Below, piece by piece: positions 54,776 to 64,000 of a stretch of DNA of 64,000 bases. The position numbers and the translations under genes are program-made. The stretch's first letter is position 1, and each line of letters starts with the position of its first letter. The notes beneath the pieces were generated by a model that searched no databases, was not told the origin of the DNA, and saw only the letters and a program-made list of their open reading frames with translations. This DNA is from Nigrospora sphaerica (taxonomy: Eukaryota > Ascomycota > Sordariomycetes > Amphisphaeriales > Apiosporaceae): positions 744,001 through 808,000 of the forward strand of contig JAGVVL010000029.1 of NCBI GenBank assembly GCA_018287875.1, in the 5' to 3' direction.

Positions 54776-55476
54776 TTAGTGATCTTCTGCTTGTGCCTGA
54801 GCCACTAATGCATTGATTATTTCAAAAAATAAAACAAATTATAGTTTGTCATATGCAGGTTGGTTTTGTAACGTCCTGCTATAATGAAAGTCGGTATTTC
54901 TTCGATATGGTATAGTTTCTCCAAATTTTTACCTCGAAGAAGTTGTAAGTCTAGTCCTGCTTGAGCTGAAATTGCTTGTTCCCAGTCTGAAAGACTAACC
55001 CCTAATCGCATGAGCTCTTTTTTAAGCACGGCGTTGTCTTCTATTTTGATTTTATTTGATAACCATTCAAAAATGGTAGGTGTCATGTTTTCCTTTAGGC
55101 GGTTAGCAATGTAATGAGCGCGTAGTATCTCATCTGATTGGGGTCGGTTATCACTAACTGGAATTTTTTCTAGCTTAATTGCATTACCTTGCAAGCGCTG
55201 CCACATTTGAAGGGCCGGTTCAATTTCATGGCAAATACCACATTCGTAGCTAAAAAACTCTAATACAGATACTGACTCTTTGAATGATCGTTCCGGTATA
55301 ATGTCATTATGATCAATTAACACGTAGTCTTTACCGAGCTCAGGTACTACTGTCTGATTCGATAAACTAAAATTACTATTCGTATGATGAGATAGACTTA
55401 TATAAATTAGGCCTAGTAAAATAAACAAGCCAGATATTTTAAACAGTGTCACGCACTGTTTGCGAGATAAAGTCAT
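54776..55476 (-). CDS. DsbA-like thiol:disulfide interchange protein, frameshifted at the end
   Basis: A membrane-spanning or signal segment (ISGLFILLGLIYISL) precedes a thioredoxin fold with FFSYECGICHEIEPAL. The active site is CGIC in place of CPHC, and the cis-Pro loop is EEIPTFII. The helical insert of DsbA is present. An A run at 54824-54829 lacks one base near the end; the corrected frame stops at 54776, giving about 233 residues. It acts in the periplasm, probably oxidising exported proteins. It lies between ftsB and murA. Confidence 0.82.
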
Positions 55477-55483
55477 GGATCAT

Positions 55484-55753
55484 TTACCAACGATAAAACC
55501 ATTCTTTTTCTTTAATATAACCTAAATGAAAACGGATATAATCCTCATTGAGCTCAAGGGTGCTCAATGTGTTTGATTGCAACTGTTTGGTTTTCGATTC
55601 TAATTGTACGATTTGCGTGTGTAATTGATTATTATGGTGCTTTTGGATAGCAATGGTTTCTGTAAGTAATAAGAGTTTTTTTATATTATTGCTCCCAAAC
55701 CATACCCAACCCTGCAGGCTAATAAAGATTATACTGAGAAAAATAGATTTCAT
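55484..55753 (-). CDS. ftsB: Cell division protein FtsB (DivIC family)
   Basis: 89 residues: one N-terminal membrane helix ending LQGWVWFGSNNI, a coiled coil (about 30-65) with Leu heptads, and a C-terminal YIRFHLGYIKEKEWFY, like the LGM..GE.FY motif of FtsB. It would join FtsL, encoded at 45.7 kb, in the FtsQLB complex. Confidence 0.82.
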   Translation of the reverse strand: MKSIFLSIIFISLQGWVWFGSNNIKKLLLLTETIAIQKHHNNQLHTQIVQLESKTKQLQSNTLSTLELNEDYIRFHLGYIKEKEWFYRW

Positions 55754-55868
55754 ATGACAATTATCTTGTACGGTAAGTAAGAGAGCCAGCAGATAGGATG
55801 GATTGACTTGCGCTTTCTGTATGATTCTGGTTGGGTAAATATATTAATTATTCAATGGGTCAGATAGG

Positions 55869-57220
55869 ATGTCTACTATTATAACATTAGCTGAATGTAC
55901 TCGCCTTCTAAAATTACCAGATATAAAGCAAAATATTGCCTTTCGTTCAATCAGTACAGACACTCGCCATTTACAACCAGGGGCCCTATATGTTGCCTTG
56001 CGTGGTCAACAATATGATGGACATCATTTTATTAATATTGCCTGCCAAAAAAAGCATATGCAGTGATCAGTGAGGCAGCCCTTAATACCCCAATTCCTTG
56101 TCTGCAAGTACAGGATAGCTATCTAGCATTAGGAAAATTAGCCCAACACTATGCACGTCAATGGACATTACCGAAAATCGCCATTACTGGCAGCTGTGGC
56201 AAAACCACTACTAAAGCCTATTTACGTAGTATATTAAGCCAAGTAGGTTCGGTATTCGCTTCTCCTAAAAGTTTTAATAATCGCGTTGGGGTTCCTCTTA
56301 CTTTATTAGCATTAAAACCACAGCATGAATTTTTAATTACTGAGATCGGGGCTAATCAGATGCAGGCGATTAGTTATTTGAGTCAACTGGTTGAACCGGA
56401 TATATCGGTAATTTTAAATGTTTCGCCTGCCCATTTAGCAGGATTCGGATCACTTGAGAGAATCGCGAAAGCCAAAACAGAGATTTTTCATGGTTTAAAA
56501 AAGAAGGTATTGCTATTTTACCATTTTGTTTTAAAACAAAATGGTCATCTTATTTGCCAGGGCATACTACTCTCTTTTTTGGCGAAAGCAATTTGGCTGA
56601 TATCTACGCTACTAATATCCGATGGTATAACCAAATTTATGCGACCTTTGATTTAGTAACGCCTCAAGGAAAAATTCAAATTACCTTATCTCTACCGGGT
56701 AAACATCAAGTGAGTAATGCACTAGCCGCCGCATCTGCGGCTATCGCTCTTAAAGTCCCTTTAGAGATGATAAAAATTGGGTTAGAAACAGTAGATGCGG
56801 TTATAGGTCGATTACAGATCAAACGCAGCCCTTGGTATGGTACTATTATTGATGATACTTATAATGCAAGCCCTCAATCTGTTTATGCGGCACTCTCAAC
56901 AAGTATTCAGTATGATAAAAATTGTATTTTTGTTTTTGGAGACATGCAGGAATTAGGGAAGCGAGTATTGAGTATCATCGACAGGTAGCCCACTGGGCTA
57001 AAGATTTTGGTATTCGTCAATTATTCGCATTTGGATTTCATACCAAAGAGACGGTTGCTGCTTTTGGGGAAGGGGCGATGCATTTTATGCAGCGCTCTCA
57101 ATTATTGAAACACCTAAAAAGAAAGCTGCGTTGTGATAGTGTGGTGTTGTGAAAGGGTCTAGGGATATGCAAATGGAAGAGGTGGTATCTGCTTTGATGA
57201 AAAATGAAGCGCTTCATTAA
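55869..57220 (+). CDS. murF: UDP-MurNAc-tripeptide:D-Ala-D-Ala ligase, frameshifted four times
   Basis: MurF adds D-Ala-D-Ala to complete the peptidoglycan stem. ISTDTRHLQPGALYVAL is the N-terminal domain, ITGSCGKTTTKAYL the ATP loop, NNRVGVPLTLL the carbamylated-Lys region, and DDTYNASPQSV the C-terminal domain. Losses lie at 56047-56053, 56497-56502, 56956-56958 and about 57147-57151. The corrected frame stops at 57218-57220, giving about 451 residues. The fourth site is in a very short run and is the least certain. Confidence 0.93.
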
Positions 57221-57261
57221 ACTGATAACGCCTCTATTGCAAATACTAACCGCTCATTAGA

Positions 57262-58956
57262 CTAAGATTGTATTGCATTCCCGCTTAATCTGAGTTGTTT
57301 GAATCGAGTTTTCGCTCGATTTTTACTTTGCTCCAAATTAATATGGGGTTTCGGATAGCCTAATTTATCAAATGCTTCGGTAGAGAGACGATGATAAGGA
57401 TCAAATATGGCTTTACCTTTAACAGCACGTAACTCAGGAACCCATTGCCGAATATACTCGCCCGTTGGGTCATTTTTCTCTGACTGCAAGAGGGGATTAA
57501 AGATTGTATAACTAGGGCTCCAACCTTGTATGTTATTCGCTAAATCTAGATCAATTAACTGCTCAGCAAAGTACCTTTCGCCACGCCGATAGTCGATTAA
57601 TAAGTGGTGATATAAATAAGAGGCTACATTCATTCGAAGCCGGTTATGCATATACGCTTCTTGGTTGAGTTGACGCATACCGGCATCAATCCAAGGATAG
57701 CCGGTTTGTCCAGCACACCATTTTTTCCATCCCGCCTCATCTTGTTCCCATTGAACATCAATAAATCTAGGATCTGCAGGCGTATTCATTGATAGATGCG
57801 GTTTAGTCACTAATTGTTGACGATAAAATTCCCGAAATGCTAGTTCTCTTATCCAGCTCATAAGACCTGTATTAGAAGGAGAGGTTGCCATGTCTTTAGA
57901 GGTTTTAAGATAGGTTTGTAACCTTTTAAAGATACTACGCATACTAATTGCACCGATTGCTAAATACGGACTTAGCTTTGAGCTACTGTTAAGTGCAGGT
58001 TGATTGCGGGTATGGTGATAATCTTCTAAATGATGGTCGATGAAATGATCAAGCTTTTTTAAAGCGTGGGTATATCCAGCCGGCCATTTTTTCCTTATGG
58101 CATCCCTGATACTTTGGTTTTTAAACCGTTTTGCTTTAGGAGCGATAGGAATAGAGGCGTTCCAAAGTTTTTGGTAAGGATGCTCGGTTGGAATTGCTTG
58201 TTTTTGAAGGCTGGGTTGGGGTTCAAAAGAGGTAGAAGGTTGATTGAAATAATATAACCATTTTTTATAAAAAGGGGTAAACACTTGTAATGGTTTTTTT
58301 TGTTGATTTAGTATCGTTCCCGCCTCAAAAATACATTGATCTTGGTAATAGGTACAATGCACAGTACCAGACAGTTTCTCAACGACTTGGATATCTCGAT
58401 GTAATTCATCGACTTCGTATTCATAATTCGCATATAGATGTGATATGTCATTTGACTGTGCAAACGCTGATAAGGTAGTCGCACTATCTGATAACTCATC
58501 AATAGGCAGTATCACAAGCGGAATATTCAATGCAGTTAATTGTTTTTTCAAACCCCTTAAAGTTTCTAGCATAAAATCTAGCTTAGCAATGGAAATGCCT
58601 TGCTTAATGAGTGAATTCGGGCAATACAAATAAACTGCACTTAAATAAGTATGAGAAGATTGTGCTTTTTGGTAAGCTTCATATAATGCGAGGTTATCTT
58701 CTATTCTGAGATCTTTATTACGAAACCAATGCAATACATTTTTAGTAGAAGTGGAGGCTTGTACTCCTTGAGTCAATTTATTTTTTAATATCCAATAAGG
58801 TGGGTGAGTATCTATAGATTGAATACGCTTAGAAGAAGGGCGTTTTAAAACCGTATTATCTGAAAAAACAGCTAGAGCAGTCATATTGAAGGGGGAATAA
58901 AAGAGAAGGTAAAAGTAGATATACCTATATGGCCTTAGGCTAACAGCATTAACCAT
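57262..58956 (-). CDS. phr: Deoxyribodipyrimidine photolyase with a shortened flavin loop
   Basis: The photolyase domain runs from VLHWFRNKDLRIEDNLALYEAY, then a helical FAD domain with SPYLAIGAISMRSI, MSWIRELAFREFYRQ and PWIDAGMRQLNQEAYMHNRLRM. After DLANN the usual loop with WQW and STGTD is replaced by a shorter IQGWSPSYTIFNP, about nine residues fewer than E. coli PhrB. The frame is intact. About 60-70 N-terminal residues precede the domain; translation may start at MTALAVF (58884). Function as a CPD repair enzyme is likely but the loop makes it uncertain. Confidence 0.88.
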   Translation of the reverse strand: MVNAVSLRPYRYIYFYLLFYSPFNMTALAVFSDNTVLKRPSSKRIQSIDTHPPYWILKNKLTQGVQASTSTKNVLHWFRNKDLRIEDNLALYEAYQKAQSSHTYLSAVYLYCPNSLIKQGISIAKLDFMLETLRGLKKQLTALNIPLVILPIDELSDSATTLSAFAQSNDISHLYANYEYEVDELHRDIQVVEKLSGTVHCTYYQDQCIFEAGTILNQQKKPLQVFTPFYKKWLYYFNQPSTSFEPQPSLQKQAIPTEHPYQKLWNASIPIAPKAKRFKNQSIRDAIRKKWPAGYTHALKKLDHFIDHHLEDYHHTRNQPALNSSSKLSPYLAIGAISMRSIFKRLQTYLKTSKDMATSPSNTGLMSWIRELAFREFYRQQLVTKPHLSMNTPADPRFIDVQWEQDEAGWKKWCAGQTGYPWIDAGMRQLNQEAYMHNRLRMNVASYLYHHLLIDYRRGERYFAEQLIDLDLANNIQGWSPSYTIFNPLLQSEKNDPTGEYIRQWVPELRAVKGKAIFDPYHRLSTEAFDKLGYPKPHINLEQSKNRAKTRFKQLRLSGNAIQS

Positions 58957-59074
58957 CCACTGTCTAATTTTTGCGGTCCCTCATCTTGTCACCTAGTACT
59001 GAAAATAAGTATTTTATATTTTTGAAAAATAAAATATTGAATTCGCTCAAAACAGAGTAAGAAAAGGAGTTTTT

Positions 59075-60059
59075 ATGTTATCTCTATGGTTTAAAGAATT
59101 ACCTTTGATCGTCCGATTAATAGGTGGTTTGTTTACTTCCTTGATAGGGAGTTTATACTTAACCAATTTTATTATAAAAAATTTTAGATGGCTTGAAAAA
59201 AGACAGTCGTGCGGGAATTTGTTCCCTCTCCGCATTTAAAAAAACGGTACCCCTACGTTGGGGGGGTGGCTATTTTTCTTGCCTATACCTTTAGTCTATG
59301 TCTCTGGGGGATCTAACCTCATCTATTCTTTGGGTCACCTTAGCTGTGTGGGCCGCTTTTGCGGGGATTGGTTTATTGGATGATTACTATAAACTTAGCA
59401 AGCATCATGCAGTTTCTGGATTGTCCGCTAGAGAAAAATATAGGTTGCAGTCTTTTTTTAGTTTATTGATTGCGCTGATTTGGTATGGTCTATCTAGCAG
59501 GGAACCCTACTGTATAGATTATGTCCCTAAGTTTCTATTGGATATGGGATATATAGGTTGGACCTATATCGTTATAGTAGGAAGTAGTAATGCGTTTAAT
59601 CTAACTGATGGTTTAGATGGACTAGCGATTTCGCAAGTTATTATTATTAGTGTCGGTTTATTGGTGCTTTCTTATCAATCTATGCAAGAATTAACTGTCT
59701 TATACAGTCTATTAATAGGCAGTAGTTTAGGTTTTCTATGGTATAATAGGCATCCGGCTAAGATATTTATGGGAGATGTTGGTGCATTGCCTTTAGGTGC
59801 CTTTTTAGCACTATCTTCTATTATACAAGGTCAAACCATTACTTTTGCTCTAATGGCCATTATTCCTGTCATCGAAACAATATCGGTCATCATCCAAGTG
59901 ATTACTTTCAAGAGAAATAAAAAGCGGTTTTTTTTAATGGCGCCTTTCCATCATCATTTAGAGTTATCAGGCCAATCTGAGCCAGCCATTGTACAAAAAA
60001 TGGCAATAGTAGCCCTTGGCATGACGATACTTTGCTTATTTGTGCAGCTGAACAAATGA
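59075..60059 (+). CDS. mraY: Phospho-MurNAc-pentapeptide transferase, frameshifted repeatedly
   Basis: MraY makes lipid I in the inner membrane. aaggagttttt precedes ATG 59075. Four runs in the first 240 bp have lost bases: A 59196-59201 (1), A 59238-59244 (2), G 59260-59266 (1) and G 59306-59310 (1). Correction restores the GTPTLGG motif. Downstream GIGLLDDYYKL, SNAFNLTDGLDGL, FLWYNRHPAKIFMGDVGALPLG and APFHHHLELSG carry the catalytic aspartates and the family histidines. Restored length is about 329 residues, somewhat short at the N-terminus. Confidence 0.95.
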
Positions 60060-61783
60060 GTTCCTTGACGAAAATTGAAGCCTATCAAGGGGTTATTTCT
60101 CCTCAATTAGCCTCATTACCTCCTATCCTACAACGAATCTATGCTGCTAGAAATGTGCAGTCACTCCATGAAGTGCAATATAGTTTACAGCATCTATTGC
60201 ATTTTCAATCCCTGAAAAATATTACAAAAGCCGCTGCGTTATTGTTTGAGATGATTCAAAATCAAAAACGTATCCTAATCGTAGGGGATTTTGATACGGA
60301 TGGGGCGACTAGTACCACCGTTGCCATCAAAGCGTTGCGACAGTTTGGTGCAAAATATGTCAATTATTTAGTGCCGAACCGATTCGAATATGGGTATGGT
60401 TTAACCAAAGAAATTGTAGCCTTGGTGAACCAAACAGATTTGATTATGACCGTCGATAATGGCATTGCAAGTTATGAAGGCGTGATTGCTGCGCAAAAAA
60501 GGAATTCCTGTCTTAATTACCGATCATCATTTACCACCTGACATCTTACCTCCCGCCGCCGTGATTATTAATCCTCAGCAAAAAGGCGATACTTTTGCTA
60601 GTAAAAATTTAGCCGGCGTTGGGGTAACTTTTTATGTGATGTTAGCGTTGCGAGATTATCTTCATAAAAACCATTGGTTTACTGCCCAAAATATTCCGTA
60701 CCCGAAAATGCATCATTTATTAGATTTAGTGGCGCTAGGCACGGTAGCAGATATGGTGCCTCTAGATTTGAATAACCGAATTTTAGTAGCTTATGGCTTG
60801 CGTCAAATACAATCTAACGCCGCATGTGCAGGTATACAAGCTTTAGCTGAGGTATCCAATAAGGATTTACGTTCGTGTTCCGCAAGTGACTTAGGATTTA
60901 ACATCGCGCCTAAATTAAATGCTGCAGGCCGGTTAGAAGACATGTCTTTAGGTATTGAATGCCTGTTAAGCACAAACAAAAAAGAAGCAATGCCCTTAGC
61001 CATTCAGTTAGATGAGTTAAATAAAAAAAGACGGTTAATTGAGCAAAACATGCAAAAAACAGCCTTTGCTAACCTTGAGCGATTAGCACTACCCAGTACT
61101 AGCGCGAGTATTTGTTTATTTGATAAAAAGTGGCATGAAGGAATTACAGGGTTAGTAGCGGGTCGGCTGAAAGAGCGTTTTCAAAAACCAGCAGTCGTAT
61201 TTGCGTTGACTCAGCGCCAAGGAGAGTTAAAAGGATCAGCTCGATCGATCCAAGGGTTACATATTCGAGATATCTTAGCTGAGATTGCAACGACACATCC
61301 CGAACTGTTATCCCGTTTTGGGGGCATGCAGCCGCCGCTGGGCTAAGTTTAGCGCAAAAAGATTACCCACAATTTGTATCGCTTTTTGAAGAATACGTTG
61401 CTAAAGCCTTATCTACACTTAATCCCTTGCGTGTACAACTAACTGATGGGACCTTAAAACCAGAAGAGATGACCTTATCCTTAGCGACTTTATTAAAAAA
61501 ATCAGGCCCTTGGGGGCAAGGTTTTGCAGAACCTTTATTTGAAGGAGTATTTCAAGTCATTTCACAGCGTTTAGTAGGGGCTCGACATTTGCAAATACAG
61601 CTTCGGTCTGCCCAACACAGTCGTGTTATTAAAGGAATTGCATTTAATATCAATGTAGAAGCGTGGCCTAATCCTAGAATAGAGACGGTACAATTGCTTT
61701 ATCGGTTGACCGCAGAGGAATGGCAAGGGCGAAGAGATATTAGCTTACAAATAGAAAAAATATATCCTATTTCTAGCCAATAA
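60056..61783 (+). CDS. recJ: Single-strand-specific exonuclease RecJ, frameshifted twice
   Basis: RecJ degrades ssDNA 5' to 3' in repair. The DHH domain shows VGDFDTDGATSTTVAI, LIMTVDNGIAS and ITDHHLPPDILP; the DHHA1 motif spans the second break (FGG then HAAAAGL in the next frame). Runs at 60495-60500 (two bases lost) and 61320-61324 (one) explain the breaks. Restored length is about 576 residues. The ATG at 60056 overlaps the mraY stop as ATGA. Confidence 0.94.
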
Positions 61784-61785
61784 GG

Positions 61786-62609
61786 CTACTTATCCCGTCT
61801 TAGTAAATTCGTAAGAGGTATAGCGATCTCTCCTGCCTCATTCATATAACTACTTTCTTCCCCACGAAAAGCTTGTCCATAAATGACTTCCCATTGCACC
61901 TCCTTAATAGAAGCGAGATTCAGTACACTGGTTGTCGATGAGTCACGCAACAAAGTATGTAAGCCAAGTTGAGTTAATTCTTTGTAGAATGCCTCGCCAT
62001 TATCATATTGCGTTATCCAATGATCGACATCCATCGTGATGTCTTGCCAGCGACCGCTAACTAACATATCGCCTATCGTATGCATGTCCATCAACCCATT
62101 AGGGTAAAGGGAGGAGCGATGCTTGATTGGCTCAAATGTATTAGGCCCTAGATAAGTAAATAATAAGATCCCGCCTACACTGAGTCGTTTTTTAATTTCA
62201 TTCAATACCTCATACAGATCATGCACCCATAAGAGAGATAAATTAGCACAGATAAAATCAAAAGAGCGAAAGGGAAAGGGTAGTTGTTGCAAATCTCCTT
62301 GCACGAACTCGACAAGCGTACTCGTCGATACTTGATTTTTTTGGCTTGTCTTAGTACTTCAGAAGCCCAATCCAATCCGACAATCGGGGTTTTAGGGTAA
62401 CGTTGTTTTAATAAATCGATACAAAACCCAGTTCCACATCCGATATCTAAAATTCTTTTTGGGTTGGTAATTTTTAACTCGTCAACTCGATTGATTAATC
62501 GCTCACTAATATGCCGAGGTAACACCCCTGCCTTGTCATATACGGAAGCTGTCGCATTAAAAGTTTCTATTAACACTTTAACAGCAGATAAATCATTCTT
62601 GATAGGCAT
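61786..62609 (-). CDS. SAM-dependent methyltransferase, BioC-like, frameshifted
   Basis: The SAM site is RILDIGCGTGFCIDLLK, with IVGLDWASEVLRQA. After a T run at 62336-62342 lacking one base come FDFICANLSLLWVHDLYEVLNEI and GGILLFTYLGPNTF, which fit BioC (malonyl-ACP O-methyltransferase of biotin synthesis). Restored length is about 274 residues. No other bio gene is in the window, so BioC is likely but not proven. It converges with recJ, 2 bp apart. Confidence 0.75.
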
Positions 62610-62768
62610 CTTATGTACAGTAGGGGGCTTATATAGGATTGAGTATAAACTACAGTGCGTATTTTTATAAAAAATATCAGTTTTTTATTGAAATTTGAAA
62701 GATTGCATTGCCAATCACAAAGCCACTAAATAAAACAGAAAAAACACCGCACCCACCAGTTAATTAAT

Positions 62769-62800
62769 CACGAGCCTACTCGTGCTTTAGCAGGAGTAGG
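62769..62800. other. Two mutually exclusive hairpins
   Basis: CACGAG-ccta-CTCGTG (62769-62784) is a perfect stem. The same bases from 62775 can instead pair as cctactcgtgct-tt-agcaggagtagg (62775-62800) with one mismatch. It lies in the 267-bp gap between the ankyrin gene and the BioC-like gene. No T run follows on either strand. Confidence 0.4.
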
Positions 62801-62876
62801 GGATATATTTTCTTTTAAGGATGGGATCCAAGCGTTAAGTACGGGCTTTAATAGTTAATGGTGTTTAAACGATAGA

Positions 62877-64000
62877 TTAAGGCCTAAAACTTGTGTTGTT
62901 AACTGGAGGTTCCTCTATGCCTGATATAAATAAAGTATTCATCTGTTGTAAAGTGTTTTTTTCAAGGTAGTGCCGATTCTGTGAGTACAAAATTTCCTTT
63001 AATGCATTCTGACAGGACTCTTCTTGCAATTTTTTATGAGTATTGGCTAATAAACCTCCTAAACTACTTTCTATGAGATCTATAATATCCATTCCTAACT
63101 CGGGTGGTAGGCCAGAAATTTTATCGAACAAGCTCGCTTCTTTATAATTCCCTATAAGTAATTTAGTTTGCTGGTTGTGTCGTAGGTATGGCCACAATTG
63201 AACCCATGTATGAATAGTGGAAGTCTCATGAATATTTAAAAGCTCGCCCACTGCTTTAAAGTATTGGGTCTGATAAGCTCGGTAGCCTTTATAGAATTCG
63301 TGCTCTGGTATTTTAACGCCTGCATGGATCAAGTAATATCCGTATTCTGCATCCGTTGCTACTGCAATATAAAAAAGATTGTTGTCATTGTTAGGGTTAG
63401 CACCATAGCGTAGCAAAAGTTTGATTATATGATCTTGTTTTTTTCAATTGCTATACGTAGAGGAGTTTGACCCTTTTTATTTTTTATATAATTTTTTATA
63501 TTAAGATCTGCCTTGTTTTGAATAAGCAACCGAATTACTTTGTTTCTTCTACAGCGTAAAGAAACTTCCGAGAAATCTTCATCAGAAGCGTTTAAGTCGC
63601 TAGGCACAGAAAACCCATCATGATTGTATAAAGCGAGATGCAATGGCGTATTACCATCCTTATCGACTGCATTAATGTTAGCACCACCAGCTAGTAACAA
63701 CTCAACTATCCTAGGTTGCCCTTTAGAGGCAGCAATATGTAGAGGGGTTTCTCCATTTTTACTGATAGTTTGTATGTTTTTCTCTTTCTGAATAAGTCGT
63801 CGCGCCGTTTTTACTTCGTTACTGCGTAAGGCAGTATACAAAGCAGTATCTCCATCTTCATCTATTGCCTTAATGTTGGCATAACGAGCCAATAATAACT
63901 TAACTATCTTAGTTTGACCCGACTGCGAAGCAAGATGTAGTAGGGTTTTACCGTAGTTATCTCTGGTTTGTATATCTGCCCCTTGATGAATAAGTAGTTG
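62877..64000 (-). CDS. Ankyrin-repeat protein 3, 5' end outside the window, frameshifted
   Basis: The start lies beyond 64000. Ankyrin units include GKTLLHLASQSGQTKIVKLL, GDTALYTALRSN, GETPLHIAASKGQPRIVELLLAGGANINAVDKD, GNTPLHLALYNH and GQTPLRIAIEKN. A T run at 63438-63444 lacks one base. The part after the repeats has no known domain but contains GLPPELGMDIIDLIE (about 63065-63115), a faint resemblance to an F-box. It ends at 62877. A translocated effector is plausible given icmTS; unproven. Confidence 0.87.

Noticed and set aside
62610..62876. Hydrophobic coding-like stretch on the minus strand near 62685-62760
   Set aside because: It reads as a possible end of a membrane protein but has no start codon, an in-frame stop just upstream and no family match. 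A relic is possible but not supportable.
1..64000. tRNA genes, CRISPR arrays, insertion sequences, prophage genes
   Set aside because: I saw no TpsiC-like arm with a matching acceptor stem, no regularly spaced repeats, and no transposase or integrase motifs. Detection by eye is limited, so a tRNA scan would be the decisive check.

Overview
The window is dense, AT-rich bacterial chromosome with about 62 protein genes on both strands. I saw no rRNA, tRNA, insertion sequence or CRISPR array. Hda, HolC, YggX, TrmB, TldD, class I NrdA and the grpE-dnaK-dnaJ-greA order point to a gammaproteobacterium. An icmT-icmS pair (Dot/Icm type IVB secretion) and three ankyrin-repeat genes narrow this to a host-associated member of the Legionellales (Legionella, Coxiella, Rickettsiella or Berkiella-like). 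That placement is inference from gene content; no phylogeny was run.

Layout. 0-12.7 kb: ychF, a Pal/OmpA-like lipoprotein, glmS, comF, an RRM protein, a phosphopantetheinyl transferase, a YciA-like thioesterase, gloB, icmT-icmS, nrdA, xth and an anchored DUF218-like protein. 13-18.3 kb: valS with a clear terminator, then two ankyrin genes in gene-poor sequence. 18.3-25.1 kb: rplU-rpmA-obgE, pgsA-hda, a large membrane protein, tsaC and suhB. 25.1-29.5 kb: heat-shock operon grpE-dnaK-dnaJ-greA behind a sigma-32-type promoter. 29.5-38.5 kb: a PilX-like gene, tldD, miaA-trmB, an MFS carrier, a divergent L31, a lone receiver protein, comEC and pgpA. 38.6-44.2 kb: rpoD with a second sigma-32-like promoter, a PiT phosphate permease and rnr. 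44.2-60 kb: a candidate small RNA, then cell-envelope and division genes (rsmH, ftsL, murD, murA, ftsB, murF, mraY) scattered among rsmD, mrp, gmk, yggX, rpoZ, gap, trpS, ppa, a HIT gene, holC, dsbA and phr. 60-64 kb: recJ, a BioC-like methyltransferase and a third ankyrin gene cut by the window edge.

The dominant oddity is technical. About 38 genes, including dnaK, rpoD, rplU, ftsL, mraY and murF, are broken at about 58 sites. Every break I worked through is explained by loss of one (at three sites, two) bases, nearly always inside a homopolymer. None requires an added base. This is the signature of uncorrected homopolymer under-calling in the consensus, not of gene decay. I therefore annotate each as one gene across the break and give the position of the suspect run. 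Lengths quoted for such genes assume the lost bases are restored.

Functionally the window carries core translation, cell-wall synthesis, proteostasis and DNA repair. A small accessory layer (icmTS plus ankyrin proteins) suggests manipulation of a eukaryotic host. The cell-wall genes are spread over some 15 kb in several transcription units instead of one dcw operon.
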